DNA of 64,000 nt from positions 43,871 through 107,870 of the forward strand of contig JBKQIY010000166.1 in the NCBI GenBank assembly GCA_052148155.1. Direction: 5' to 3'. The stretch is from JBBQER01 sp052148155 (GTDB lineage: Bacteria; Actinomycetota; Acidimicrobiia; IMCC26256; PALSA-610). Each line of letters opens with the position of its first letter. Within the stretch, counting starts at the first letter, position 1. The position numbers and the translations under genes were made by a program. Positions 35,423 to 44,085 of this stretch are shown here, piece after piece. The notes beneath the pieces were generated by a model. The model was given only the letters and a program-made list of their open reading frames with translations. It was not told the origin of the DNA and searched no databases.

Positions 35423-37078
35423 ATGATCCGGGACGACCTCGCCCTCGCCGTTCGCCAGGCAATCGCAGACGGCGGACTGCCCGACCCGCCGAACGGCATC
35501 GTGTTGGAGCCGCCCAAACAACGGGATCGGGGCGACTGGGCCACCCCCGTCGCGCTCGCTCTGACGAAGCTGGTGGTCGGCGCCCGACCGATGGAGATCG
35601 CGCAGCGGATCGTCGACGCGCTGAACGCCGCCGACGTTGCGCACCTCGCCCGCGCCGAAGCCGCGATGCCGGGCTTCGTGAACCTGTACCTGGCGCCGAG
35701 CTGGTTGCACGACGTGTTACGCACCGTCGTCGCCGACGGCGACCGCTTCGGAACGTCGGACGCGTTGGCCGGAGCGCGCATCAATCTCGAGTTCGTGTCG
35801 GCCAACCCGACCGGACCGCTCCATGCCGGAGGGGGGCGGTGGGTCGCGGTCGGCGACGCGATCGCGAATCTGCTGGTGTCGCAAGGCGCGCACGTGCACC
35901 GCGAGTACTACCTCAACGACACCGGCAATCAGCTCGTGACGTTCCGCGACTCCTTGGACGCTCGCTATCGGGGCGAGCAACCCCCCGAGGATGGATATCA
36001 GGGCGCGTACCTCACCGACCTCGCCGCCGACCTGCACGCCGAGCGCGGCGGCGACCTTTCCGCCGCCGACGCCTGCGAATGGGGCCTCCAACGCATCATC
36101 GAAGGCCTCCGCAACGACCTTGGGCGCATCGGCGTGCATTTCGATACATGGTTCTCCGAGCGGACCTTGCACGAACGCAACGACGTCGCGGACGTGCTGG
36201 GCGTCCTCGACCAGCGAGCAGTGGTGTACGACAAAGACGGTGCGCGCTGGCTGCGCACCACCGACTTTGGCGACTCGCGCGATCGCGTCCTGGTGAAATC
36301 GGACGGCTCGACGACCTATCTTTGCAACGATCTCGCATATCACCGTGACAAGCTCGCCCGCGGCTCCAACCACCTGATCGACATTTGGGGCGCCGACCAC
36401 CACGGCCAGGTGAAGTCGCTCCAAGCCGGCATGCAAGCGCTCGGTTTCGGGCCTCCACCCGAACCGGAAGTGCTGCTCGGCCAGCTCGTGAAGTTGGTGC
36501 GCGACGGCATCGAGGTCCGACTCTCGAAACGGGCGGGCGACATCGTGACCCTCGCCGACATTCTCGATGAGGTCGATCCTGACGTGGCCCGCATGACGTT
36601 CTTGTTGCAGAGCATCGATTCCCCGCAGACCTTCGACCTGGATGTCGTGACCTCGCAATCGATGGAGAATCCCGTCTATTACGTGCAGTACGCACACGCG
36701 CGGGTTTCGTCGATCGCTCGCCGCGCGACAGCCGCCGGAATCGAGCGTTCACCGCTCGGCTCGGTCGATCTGTCACCTCTTGTGCACGAACGCGAACACG
36801 AGCTCCTGCGCGCGCTGGCCCTGTATCCCGACCTGGTCGCCGACGCGACCTCGACGCGAGCGCCGCAAAAAGTCTCGACGTGGGTGCGCGACTTCGCGCG
36901 TACGTTTCACGGTTTCTACCGTGACTGCCGTGTGATCACCGACGATGCCGATCTGACGCAGGCGCGACTGTGGCTGTCCGAAGCATGCCGCGTTGGACTC
37001 GCGAACGCGCTCGGTCTGCTCGGCGTGAGCGCGCCCGACGAAATGGCACGTCTCGACGACGACGAGTCCGAGGACTGA
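35423..37078 (+). CDS. argS: arginine--tRNA ligase
   Basis: 551 residues. Charges tRNA-Arg with arginine in the cytoplasm. The SANPTGPLHAGGGRW stretch is the HIGH signature, with Gly in the last place, a variant I recall as common in actinobacterial ArgRS. REYYLNDTGNQ, GADHHGQV and RLSKRAG (the KMSK equivalent) follow, then a C-terminal anticodon-binding helical domain with NPVYYVQYAHAR. It heads the argS-lysA-hom-thrC group and overlaps lysA by one base. Confidence 0.95.
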   Translation: MIRDDLALAVRQAIADGGLPDPPNGIVLEPPKQRDRGDWATPVALALTKLVVGARPMEIAQRIVDALNAADVAHLARAEAAMPGFVNLYLAPSWLHDVLRTVVADGDRFGTSDALAGARINLEFVSANPTGPLHAGGGRWVAVGDAIANLLVSQGAHVHREYYLNDTGNQLVTFRDSLDARYRGEQPPEDGYQGAYLTDLAADLHAERGGDLSAADACEWGLQRIIEGLRNDLGRIGVHFDTWFSERTLHERNDVADVLGVLDQRAVVYDKDGARWLRTTDFGDSRDRVLVKSDGSTTYLCNDLAYHRDKLARGSNHLIDIWGADHHGQVKSLQAGMQALGFGPPPEPEVLLGQLVKLVRDGIEVRLSKRAGDIVTLADILDEVDPDVARMTFLLQSIDSPQTFDLDVVTSQSMENPVYYVQYAHARVSSIARRATAAGIERSPLGSVDLSPLVHEREHELLRALALYPDLVADATSTRAPQKVSTWVRDFARTFHGFYRDCRVITDDADLTQARLWLSEACRVGLANALGLLGVSAPDEMARLDDDESED

Positions 37079-38391
37079 TGCGTGGGGACGCGCCGTTCGA
37101 TCTGACGTTGCTTCCCGCGTCGGCGCGCGTCGCCGACGACGGAAGTCTCTCCGTCGGCGGCGTCGACCTCGTCGACCTCGCGGCCGAGTTCGGCACCCCG
37201 TTGTACGTGTACGACGAAAGCGAACTCCGAGCGCGCTGTCGCGAGTACCGCGCCCACTTCGACGGTGTCGCCTATGCGAGCAAAGCATTTCTGTGCACCG
37301 CGATGGCACGCCTCGTCGCCGAGGAAGGCCTCGACCTCGACGTCGCGACCGGCGGCGAGCTGCATGTCGCACTCCACGCCGGGTTCCCGAGCGAACGCAT
37401 CGTGTTCCACGGCAACAACAAGTCGACGCAAGAGTTGCGCGCCGCGTTGGCGGCCGGGGTAGGTCGGATCGTCGTCGATTCGTTCGACGAGCTCGACCGG
37501 CTCGAAATGCTCACGGCCGGCGGCGCCGCAACCATCGGTGTTCTCGTACGGGTCACGCCCGGTGTCGAGGCACACACCCATGAGTTCATCGAGACCGGGA
37601 CCGAAACCTCGAAGTTCGGTTTCGGTCTGGACAACGGCGACGCGTTAGCCGCCGCGACCCGTGTCGTCGAAAACGGCGCGGTCCGCTTCGTGGGCTTGCA
37701 CTGCCACATCGGTTCGCAGGTGTTTCGTCTCGATTCGTTCGCCGCTGCCGTCCGGCGCATGGTCGGTCTGGTGCTCGCGCTCGAAACCACGACAGGCGCC
37801 ACCGTCGACGAGCTGAACATGGGTGGCGGCCTCGGCGTTCGGTACCTGTCGCGCGATGAGGGGCCGTCGATCGCGCAGCACGCCGCGGCGATGCACGACG
37901 AGTTCGCGACCGCGCTCGCCTCCCGCCACGTCCGCTCCCGGCCGACACTGACGGTCGAGCCCGGACGATCGATTGCGGCACCTTCGGGCCTCACGCTGTA
38001 CACCGTCGGCACCGTCAAGGAGATCGCGGGGGTGCGCACCTACGTTGCCGTCGACGGAGGGATGAGCGACAACCTCCGTCCGGTCACCTACGGAGCCGGT
38101 TACGAGGCGTTCCTCCCCGCGCGGGTCACCGCGACGCGCCCGCGGGTTGTCACCGTCGCCGGCAAGCATTGCGAACAGGGCGATCTCCTGGTACGAGACG
38201 CGCACCTGCCGGCAGATGTCACGGTTGGTGACCTGCTCGCGACGCCGGTCACGGGGGCGTACGCGCACTCGATGGCGTCCAATTACAACAAGTTGGGCCG
38301 TCCGGCGGTCGTGTTCGTACGCGACGGCTCAGCTCGGGTCGTGGTCCGCCGAGAGGGCCCCGACGACCTGGTACGTCTCGACGCGGACTAG
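37078..38391 (+). CDS. lysA: diaminopimelate decarboxylase
   Basis: 437 residues. Last step of lysine synthesis: meso-diaminopimelate to L-lysine with PLP. The PLP lysine is K69 in YASKAF; DVATGGELHVAL, HCHIGSQ, NMGGGLGVRY, EPGRSIAAPSG and the CEQGDLL cysteine-acid pair are all in place. The start ATG overlaps the argS stop by one base (TGATG), which fixes it. Confidence 0.96.
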   Translation: MRGDAPFDLTLLPASARVADDGSLSVGGVDLVDLAAEFGTPLYVYDESELRARCREYRAHFDGVAYASKAFLCTAMARLVAEEGLDLDVATGGELHVALHAGFPSERIVFHGNNKSTQELRAALAAGVGRIVVDSFDELDRLEMLTAGGAATIGVLVRVTPGVEAHTHEFIETGTETSKFGFGLDNGDALAAATRVVENGAVRFVGLHCHIGSQVFRLDSFAAAVRRMVGLVLALETTTGATVDELNMGGGLGVRYLSRDEGPSIAQHAAAMHDEFATALASRHVRSRPTLTVEPGRSIAAPSGLTLYTVGTVKEIAGVRTYVAVDGGMSDNLRPVTYGAGYEAFLPARVTATRPRVVTVAGKHCEQGDLLVRDAHLPADVTVGDLLATPVTGAYAHSMASNYNKLGRPAVVFVRDGSARVVVRREGPDDLVRLDAD

Positions 38392-38508
38392 GCGGGTACA
38401 GGGCTCGGCGCCCGCGCCCAGTCGCTGCCCACCGAGCGGCCGGGTCGTTGTGTGACGAAGGCCGAACCTCGGAGCGGAACCGTCAACGAAATCCGCGAGA
38501 ATGGGGAC

Positions 38509-39810
38509 ATGGTGCGCAACGACGATGGACTCGTACGAGTCGGCATTCTCGGATGCGGCAACGTCGGTACGGCGCTCGTTCGTTTGCTCGCCGCGAACGC
38601 CGATCTGATTACACGCCGTTCCGGCGTCCGGATCGAGGTGACGCGGGTGGCGGTGCAGAACCTCACGAAGGAGCGCGACGTCGCCTTCGCTCCCGGTGTC
38701 CTCACCAACGACGCCGAGGTCGTCGTCGCTGACCGTGACGTCGATGTGATCGTCGAGATGATCGGCGGCGTCGAGCCGGCCCGGTCGCTGATCCTGACCG
38801 CATTGAAGGCCGGCAAGCCGGTCGTGACCGCCAACAAGGAGCTGCTCGCGAACTTCGGCGCTGAGCTCTTCGAGGTCGCGGCGACCGCCGGCGTCGACCT
38901 GCTGTTCGAGGCGTCAGTCGCCGGCGGCATTCCGTTGATCCGTCCGTTGCGTGAATCGCTGGTCGGGGAACGCATCCGCCGGGTCACCGGCATCGTGAAC
39001 GGCACGACCAACTACGTGCTCACCCGCATGACAGACGCGCGGTGCTCACTCGCCGACGCGCTCGCCGAAGCGCAAGCGCTCGGCTACGCCGAACCGGACC
39101 CGACCGCCGACATCGACGGCTTCGACGCGGCCGCGAAAGCGGCGATCATCGCGTCGATCGCGTTCGGTGCCCGTGTCGTGGCCGGCGACGTCTCACGCGA
39201 AGGGATTCGCAACATCACCGCCGAGGACATCGGTGCCGCAGCCGAGCTCGGCTACGTCGTCAAGCTGCTCGCGGTCACCGAAGAATACGACGGCGCGGTC
39301 AGTGCCCGCGTCCATCCGGCGATGGTGCCGGTCGGACATCCGCTCGCTTCGGTGCACGGCTCGTACAACGCGGTGTTCATCGAAGGTGAAGCAGTCGGCC
39401 AGCTGATGTTGCTCGGCCGCGGTGCCGGCGGCGGTCCGACGTCGAGTGCGCTGCTCGGCGATCTCATCGACGCGGCCAAGAACCTGCACTCGGGAGCGCG
39501 GGGCGCGACCGTCGGTGCGCTCGAACGGCGGCCGATCCGGCCGATCGACGAGACGTCGTCGCAGTTCTATGTTTCCCTCGACGCGGCCGACCGCCCAGGC
39601 GTGCTGGCCACGATCTCGGGAGTGTTCGGCCAACATGAAGTGTCGATCCAGTCGATGCAGCAAAAAGGCCAAGGCGACGACGCACGGCTGATTTTCGTCA
39701 CGCACGTCGCCCGGGAAGCCGCGGTCGCGGCGACGATTCGGGCGGTACGAGACCTCGAGGCGGTCAACAAGGTCGGTTCGGTGTTGCGGGTCGTTGGGGG
39801 AGAGGAATGA
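38509..39810 (+). CDS. hom: homoserine dehydrogenase
   Basis: 433 residues from the ATG at 38509; the GTG at 38452 is in frame but would add 19 non-conserved residues. Reduces aspartate semialdehyde to homoserine with NAD(P)H. GILGCGNVGTAL is the cofactor loop, GIVNGTTNYVLTRM and EPDPTADIDGFDAAAKAAI are family motifs. A C-terminal ACT domain (YVSLDAADRPGVLATI) suggests threonine feedback. It overlaps thrC by 4 bases. Confidence 0.95.
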   Translation: MVRNDDGLVRVGILGCGNVGTALVRLLAANADLITRRSGVRIEVTRVAVQNLTKERDVAFAPGVLTNDAEVVVADRDVDVIVEMIGGVEPARSLILTALKAGKPVVTANKELLANFGAELFEVAATAGVDLLFEASVAGGIPLIRPLRESLVGERIRRVTGIVNGTTNYVLTRMTDARCSLADALAEAQALGYAEPDPTADIDGFDAAAKAAIIASIAFGARVVAGDVSREGIRNITAEDIGAAAELGYVVKLLAVTEEYDGAVSARVHPAMVPVGHPLASVHGSYNAVFIEGEAVGQLMLLGRGAGGGPTSSALLGDLIDAAKNLHSGARGATVGALERRPIRPIDETSSQFYVSLDAADRPGVLATISGVFGQHEVSIQSMQQKGQGDDARLIFVTHVAREAAVAATIRAVRDLEAVNKVGSVLRVVGGEE

Positions 39811-40874
39811 CCGACCTGACCGACGCCCGATGGCCGGGCATCATCGAGGCGTACCGCGACCGGCTCCCGGTCACTGACCGCACGCCCGTCGTCACCCTCA
39901 ACGAGGGCAACACGCCGCTGGTCGACGCACCGCGCTTATCCGAGCAGGTCGGCGCCCGGGTGCTGTTGAAAGTCGAAGGCGCGAATCCGACCGGTTCGTT
40001 CAAAGATCGTGGGATGACCGTCGCGATCTCCAAAGCCGTCGAGGACGGCGCCAAAGTTGTCGTGTGCGCGTCGACCGGAAACACCTCCGCGTCCGCTGCC
40101 GCGTACGCGGCGCGGGCCGGGATGATCGCCGCGGTCATCATTCCCGACGGACACGTCGCGTTAGGCAAACTCGCGCAGGCGCTCATCCACGGCGCCAAGG
40201 TCGTGCCGGTCCGGGGCAGCTTCGACGACGCCTTGCATATCGTGCGCCAGCTCGGCGAGCGGGGCGGGGTGACGGTCGTCAACTCGATCAATCCGTTCCG
40301 CATCGAAGGCCAAAAGACCGCGGCGTTCGAGATCTGCGACGCGCTCGGCGACGCCCCCGACGTCCATTGCATCCCGGTCGGCAACGCCGGCAACATCACC
40401 GCCTACTGGAAGGGCTACTCAGAGTTCGCCCGCGATGGCCGGACGACGAAAGCGCCTCGGATGCTCGGCTGGCAGGCCGCCGGCTCCGCGCCGCTAGTGC
40501 TGGGCGAGCCGGTCCTGCACCCCGAAACGATCGCGACCGCCATCCGGATCGGCAACCCGGCCAGCTGGGATGCCGCCATCGCGGCTCGCGACGAATCGGG
40601 CGGCGCGATCGGCGCCGTCACCGACGCCCAGATTCTCGACGCCTACCGGCTGCTCGCCTCGCTCGAAGGGGTGTTCGTCGAGCCCGCGTCGGCGGCGTCG
40701 ATCGCCGGGCTGGTACAAGCCGCCGCTCAAGGTTTGCTGGAGCGCGACGAGGTTGTGGTGTGCACGGTTACCGGTCACGGGCTCAAGGATCCGAATCGAG
40801 CGATCGCCGAGATCGAAGCCAAGCCGGCCGTCGACGCCAACGTCGATCAGGTCGTCGCGGAGCTCGGACTTTGA
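39807..40874 (+). CDS. thrC: threonine synthase
   Basis: 355 residues, the short PLP-dependent type found in actinobacteria. Turns O-phosphohomoserine into threonine. PLP lysine K66 in GSFKDRG, CASTGNTSASAAAYAA as the phosphate loop, and VGNAGNITAYWKGY. Coupled to hom by ATGA. A thrB of the GHMP type does not follow; see the ApgM-family gene at 42531. Confidence 0.95.
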   Translation: MTDLTDARWPGIIEAYRDRLPVTDRTPVVTLNEGNTPLVDAPRLSEQVGARVLLKVEGANPTGSFKDRGMTVAISKAVEDGAKVVVCASTGNTSASAAAYAARAGMIAAVIIPDGHVALGKLAQALIHGAKVVPVRGSFDDALHIVRQLGERGGVTVVNSINPFRIEGQKTAAFEICDALGDAPDVHCIPVGNAGNITAYWKGYSEFARDGRTTKAPRMLGWQAAGSAPLVLGEPVLHPETIATAIRIGNPASWDAAIAARDESGGAIGAVTDAQILDAYRLLASLEGVFVEPASAASIAGLVQAAAQGLLERDEVVVCTVTGHGLKDPNRAIAEIEAKPAVDANVDQVVAELGL

Positions 40875-40908
40875 GTACACGGCCGCCCCGGCCCGCCCCG
40901 GCCCTCTG

Positions 40909-41577
40909 GTGACGGGTCGCCGGACTGTCGTCGGCGCCGTGATCGGCGCCGTCCTCGCCGTCACAGCCGGAGCGACACTGCTCGTGGTGTCGCACAGCAC
41001 GGGCGCCCACGCCCTCGCCTCACAGCCGACCACCACGACGTCGACTGCCCCGTCCACCACGACGACCGCACCGCCGACCACAACCACGATCAAGCTGCCG
41101 CAGCCGACCCCGCCGCCGGCCAATCCGTACGCCAACGTGCCGGTCAATCAGATCGGGACGATCCTGATCCCGAACATCAACCTCGTGTCGCCCGTCTTCG
41201 AAGGAGTGTGGCTGACCGTCGTCGACCACGGTCCCGGGCACTGGCCCGGCTCCGCCGTGCCAGGCCAGATCGGCAACTCGGTCTTCGCCGGTCACCGAGT
41301 CACACATACCCATCCGTTCTTGAACCTCGACCAGCTCGCGGTCGGCGACCAGGTGATCTTCGCCATGCCGAACGGCGTGTTCACCTACGCCGTCACCTCG
41401 ATCACCATCGTGCTTCCCACCGATATCGGGATCACCGACCCGACCAACAACGCGACGATCACGCTGTTCGCCTGCAATCCGAAGCACAGCGCCGCGCAGC
41501 GCATCGTCGTCCAAGGCAAGCTCATAAGCTCCCGTCTCACGAAACCGGCGCCGGCGGCCAAGACCTCGTCGGTGTAA
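40909..41577 (+). CDS. class E sortase
   Basis: 222 residues from the GTG at 40909. One N-terminal membrane segment (residues 7-27), a Thr/Pro-rich linker of about 35 residues, then the sortase beta-barrel with H129 in AGHRVTHTHPF, Cys189 in TLFACNP and Arg198 in SAAQRIVV. This is the His-Cys-Arg triad, in the form seen in actinobacterial SrtE. It would cleave a C-terminal sorting signal and attach the protein to the wall. No LPXTG-like substrate was seen in the window. Confidence 0.8.
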   Translation: MTGRRTVVGAVIGAVLAVTAGATLLVVSHSTGAHALASQPTTTTSTAPSTTTTAPPTTTTIKLPQPTPPPANPYANVPVNQIGTILIPNINLVSPVFEGVWLTVVDHGPGHWPGSAVPGQIGNSVFAGHRVTHTHPFLNLDQLAVGDQVIFAMPNGVFTYAVTSITIVLPTDIGITDPTNNATITLFACNPKHSAAQRIVVQGKLISSRLTKPAPAAKTSSV

Positions 41578-41595
41578 CGATTCAAGGAGCAGCCC

Positions 41596-42381
41596 GTGAA
41601 CCGACCGCTCGCCCTCGTCACCGGTGCGTCGTCGGGAATCGGCGAACATCTCGCACGTCGACTCGCCGAACGGGGCCACGACCTTGTGCTCGTCGCCCGC
41701 GATCAAGGTCGGCTCGAAGCGCTCGCCAAGGAGCTCGAAGGCACGTTCGGTGCGGCCGCGCAGGTGCTGCCCGCCGACCTCACCGACCCCGACCAGCTGG
41801 CTCTGATCGAAGATCGCTGCCACGATCGCCGGGCCGGGATCGACGTGCTCGTCAACAACGCAGGGATCGGCTCATTCGGTTCGTTCCACACGCTCGATGT
41901 CGACACCGAAGTTCGCGAAATCCAGCTCAACGTGGTTGCCCTCGTTCGGCTGACCCATGCCGCGCTGTCCGAGATGGTGCCACGCGCCAACGGCGGCATC
42001 CTCAATGTCTCGTCGCTCGCAGGGTTTCAACCCGGACCGATGAACGCCGTCTACGGCGCGACGAAGGCGTTCGTGACGTCGTTCACCGAAGCGGTCCACG
42101 AAGAGGTGAAAGGGACCGGGGTGGCGGTGACCGTCCTGTGCCCCGGTTTTACCCGGACCGGATTCCAGGACGCGGCGAACGTCCCCCAGGGCGACGTCCC
42201 CGCGTTCATGTGGCAGGAGGCCGACCAGGTCGCCACCGCCGGTCTCGACGCGTTGGCGAAAAACCGGGCCATCGCCATCCCAGGCTCGGTCAACAAGATG
42301 CTCGGCGCCTTCTCCACCGTCACCCCGCACGCGATCACACGCCGGGTCGGCGGGGCAGTCATCAAACGCGCGACACACTGA
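41596..42381 (+). CDS. SDR family oxidoreductase
   Basis: 261 residues, GTG start preceded by AAGGAG. TGASSGIG at 10-16, NNAG at 87-90, Ser near 140 and Y153-x3-K157. Resembles the DltE/YqjQ-like SDRs with VTVLCPGFTRTGF. It reduces or oxidises an unknown small molecule with NAD(P)(H). It lies 18 bases after the sortase in the threonine gene group, with no visible functional link. Confidence 0.85.
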   Translation: MNRPLALVTGASSGIGEHLARRLAERGHDLVLVARDQGRLEALAKELEGTFGAAAQVLPADLTDPDQLALIEDRCHDRRAGIDVLVNNAGIGSFGSFHTLDVDTEVREIQLNVVALVRLTHAALSEMVPRANGGILNVSSLAGFQPGPMNAVYGATKAFVTSFTEAVHEEVKGTGVAVTVLCPGFTRTGFQDAANVPQGDVPAFMWQEADQVATAGLDALAKNRAIAIPGSVNKMLGAFSTVTPHAITRRVGGAVIKRATH

Positions 42382-42515
42382 CCGTTCGTTCGATCGCGTC
42401 TGCGCCGCCCTCGGCGTCGCCGACACCGTCGTCGCCGCACGTCGCCAACGACCGCACCGGTCCCGAATCGTCACCCGGCCCGCACAGGCTCGGATGCGTC
42501 GCCGACGTGTTGGCT

Positions 42516-42521
42516 TAGCAT
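42516..42521 (+). promoter_or_regulatory. -10 box (TAGCAT)
   Basis: TAGCAT ends 9 bases before the ATG at 42531, supporting that start and a short or absent leader. Confidence 0.35.
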
Positions 42522-42530
42522 TCCGTCGCT

Positions 42531-43703
42531 ATGAAATATGTCGTGTTCATTCCCGACGGCTGCGCCGACGTCGCGCTCGCAGCCCTCGACGGCCGCACTC
42601 CACTCGAAGCGGCGCGCATGCCGCGCCTCGCCAAGCTTGCGGCGCGGGCCGAGGTCGGGCGCGCGGAGGTGATCCCGTCCGGGCTGGCGCCGGGCAGCGA
42701 CGTCGGCAACATGGCGATCCTCGGCTTCGATCCTGCGCGCTACCACACCGGACGGGCACCAATCGAAGCTGCCGCGATGGGCGTAGAGGTCGCCGCCGAC
42801 GAAGTCGCGTACCGGTGCAACCTCGTGACCGTCTCCGATGATCAACCGCCAGTGATGGTCGACTTCGCGGCCGGCCATCTTTCCAGCGCGCAAAGCCATC
42901 CGATCGTCGCCGCGCTCGACGCGCAACTCGGCGACGGCCGCGACGGCGTGCGGTTCCATCCCGGCGTCGAATACCGCCATCTGTGCGTCGTCCCGGCCGA
43001 CTGGGCGGACGCGCAGTGCGTCCCGCCGCACGACCTGACCGGAATGACGGCCGTCGCGCCGAACGGTCCGGCTGCACCCAAGCTGTGCGCGCTCATGGAC
43101 GCGTCGCGATCGGTCGTGACCGACGCAGCACGTCAGGTCGGCGCGTCGGCGACGCAGATCTGGCTGTGGGGCCAAGGAGTCAGGCCCGAACTCCCCCGAT
43201 TCGACGACAAGTACGGGGTCTGCGGCCGCATGTCATCCGCGGTCGATCTCGTCCAGGGGCTCGGTGTCCTGACCGGCATCGAGGTCGTCGACGTGCCCGG
43301 CGCGACCGCCGGCTTCGACAACGACTACGCAGCGCAAGCACAGGCGTGTCTACGCTCGCTGGCAGATCGTGACCTGTTCGTGCTGCACGTCGAAGCGACC
43401 GACGAGGCAGGCCACCAGGGCCTCCCCGACGTGAAAGTCGATGCGCTCGAACGATGGGACCGCGACGTGATCGGCCCGATCGTCGACGCCCTCGACGCCG
43501 GGTCGCAGCCCTACCGGATCCTGCTGCTCCCCGATCACGCCACCCCATGCACGATCAAGACCCACACAGCCGACTCGGTGCCCTATCTCCTGTTCGACTC
43601 GACCCGCGACGGCCCCGGCGGTATCTACACGGAACCGGCGACGGCGCCCCGCGCCCCGGTCGCCGGGCACACGCTGATGGGACGACTCCTCGCGCCGGAC
43701 TGA
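42531..43703 (+). CDS. ApgM-family protein, proposed homoserine kinase
   Basis: 390 residues of the alkaline-phosphatase superfamily, closest in look to archaeal cofactor-independent phosphoglycerate mutase. FIPDGCAD near the start, Ser56 in PGSDVGNMAILG as the phospho-nucleophile, and the metal-binding EATDEAGH and LPDHATP near the end. A bacterial subgroup (TIGR02535) is proposed to act as homoserine kinase where thrB is missing. Here the gene lies between thrC and rho, the place of thrB in mycobacteria, which supports that role. A glycolytic mutase is the alternative. Confidence 0.75.
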   Translation: MKYVVFIPDGCADVALAALDGRTPLEAARMPRLAKLAARAEVGRAEVIPSGLAPGSDVGNMAILGFDPARYHTGRAPIEAAAMGVEVAADEVAYRCNLVTVSDDQPPVMVDFAAGHLSSAQSHPIVAALDAQLGDGRDGVRFHPGVEYRHLCVVPADWADAQCVPPHDLTGMTAVAPNGPAAPKLCALMDASRSVVTDAARQVGASATQIWLWGQGVRPELPRFDDKYGVCGRMSSAVDLVQGLGVLTGIEVVDVPGATAGFDNDYAAQAQACLRSLADRDLFVLHVEATDEAGHQGLPDVKVDALERWDRDVIGPIVDALDAGSQPYRILLLPDHATPCTIKTHTADSVPYLLFDSTRDGPGGIYTEPATAPRAPVAGHTLMGRLLAPD

Positions 43704-44085
43704 CGACAACGCTCAGGAACGGGAACGTCCCGCCGAATGTTGAAAGGACAACTTGTCCGCTTGTGCATCGGCCACCCCCGCCGGTGTAAGGTAATCCCCG
43801 ATCCTTCGAGACCCTGGTCCGGCGCTCGTGTGCCCGGCAGGGGCCGGATACCTCGCAAGTTTCCGCTCTGCCGTCGGCCGCTCTTTCGTTCCGGGAGCAG
43901 CAGTTTCGGACAGGCGACCGCAGGTGAGGTCCTCCGAGGGACCGGTCGCAGATCGTGTTCGTGTACGGCCACGAGACCCCGCCCAACCCGAAGAGGCGCG
44001 CGACTCCTTGTCAACGTCCTGAAATGACCAGACCGGCGGGCACCCGTCCCGGCAAGGTTCAGCCCGGTCAGGGGGAGCACACACG
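43704..44085 (+). promoter_or_regulatory. rho promoter and structured 5' leader
   Basis: 382 bases without a convincing gene. A 13-base palindrome GGACAACTTGTCC (43746-43758) precedes a weak TTGTGC / TAAGGT promoter-like pair (43761-43766, 43787-43792, spacer 20). Further on, GCGACC (43914-43919) pairs with GGTCGC (43944-43949), enclosing a second stem GGTCC/GGACC. Rho genes are often autoregulated through their leader in other bacteria; such control here is inference. Confidence 0.4.

Noticed and set aside
35815..35850. HIGH motif of ArgRS ending in Gly instead of His
   Set aside because: To my knowledge this is a normal actinobacterial variant, not a sign of a dead enzyme.
43737..44027. 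96-codon frame in the rho leader
   Set aside because: Arg/Pro/Ser-rich, no ribosome site, and it overlaps the promoter-like elements and hairpin; not supported as a gene.
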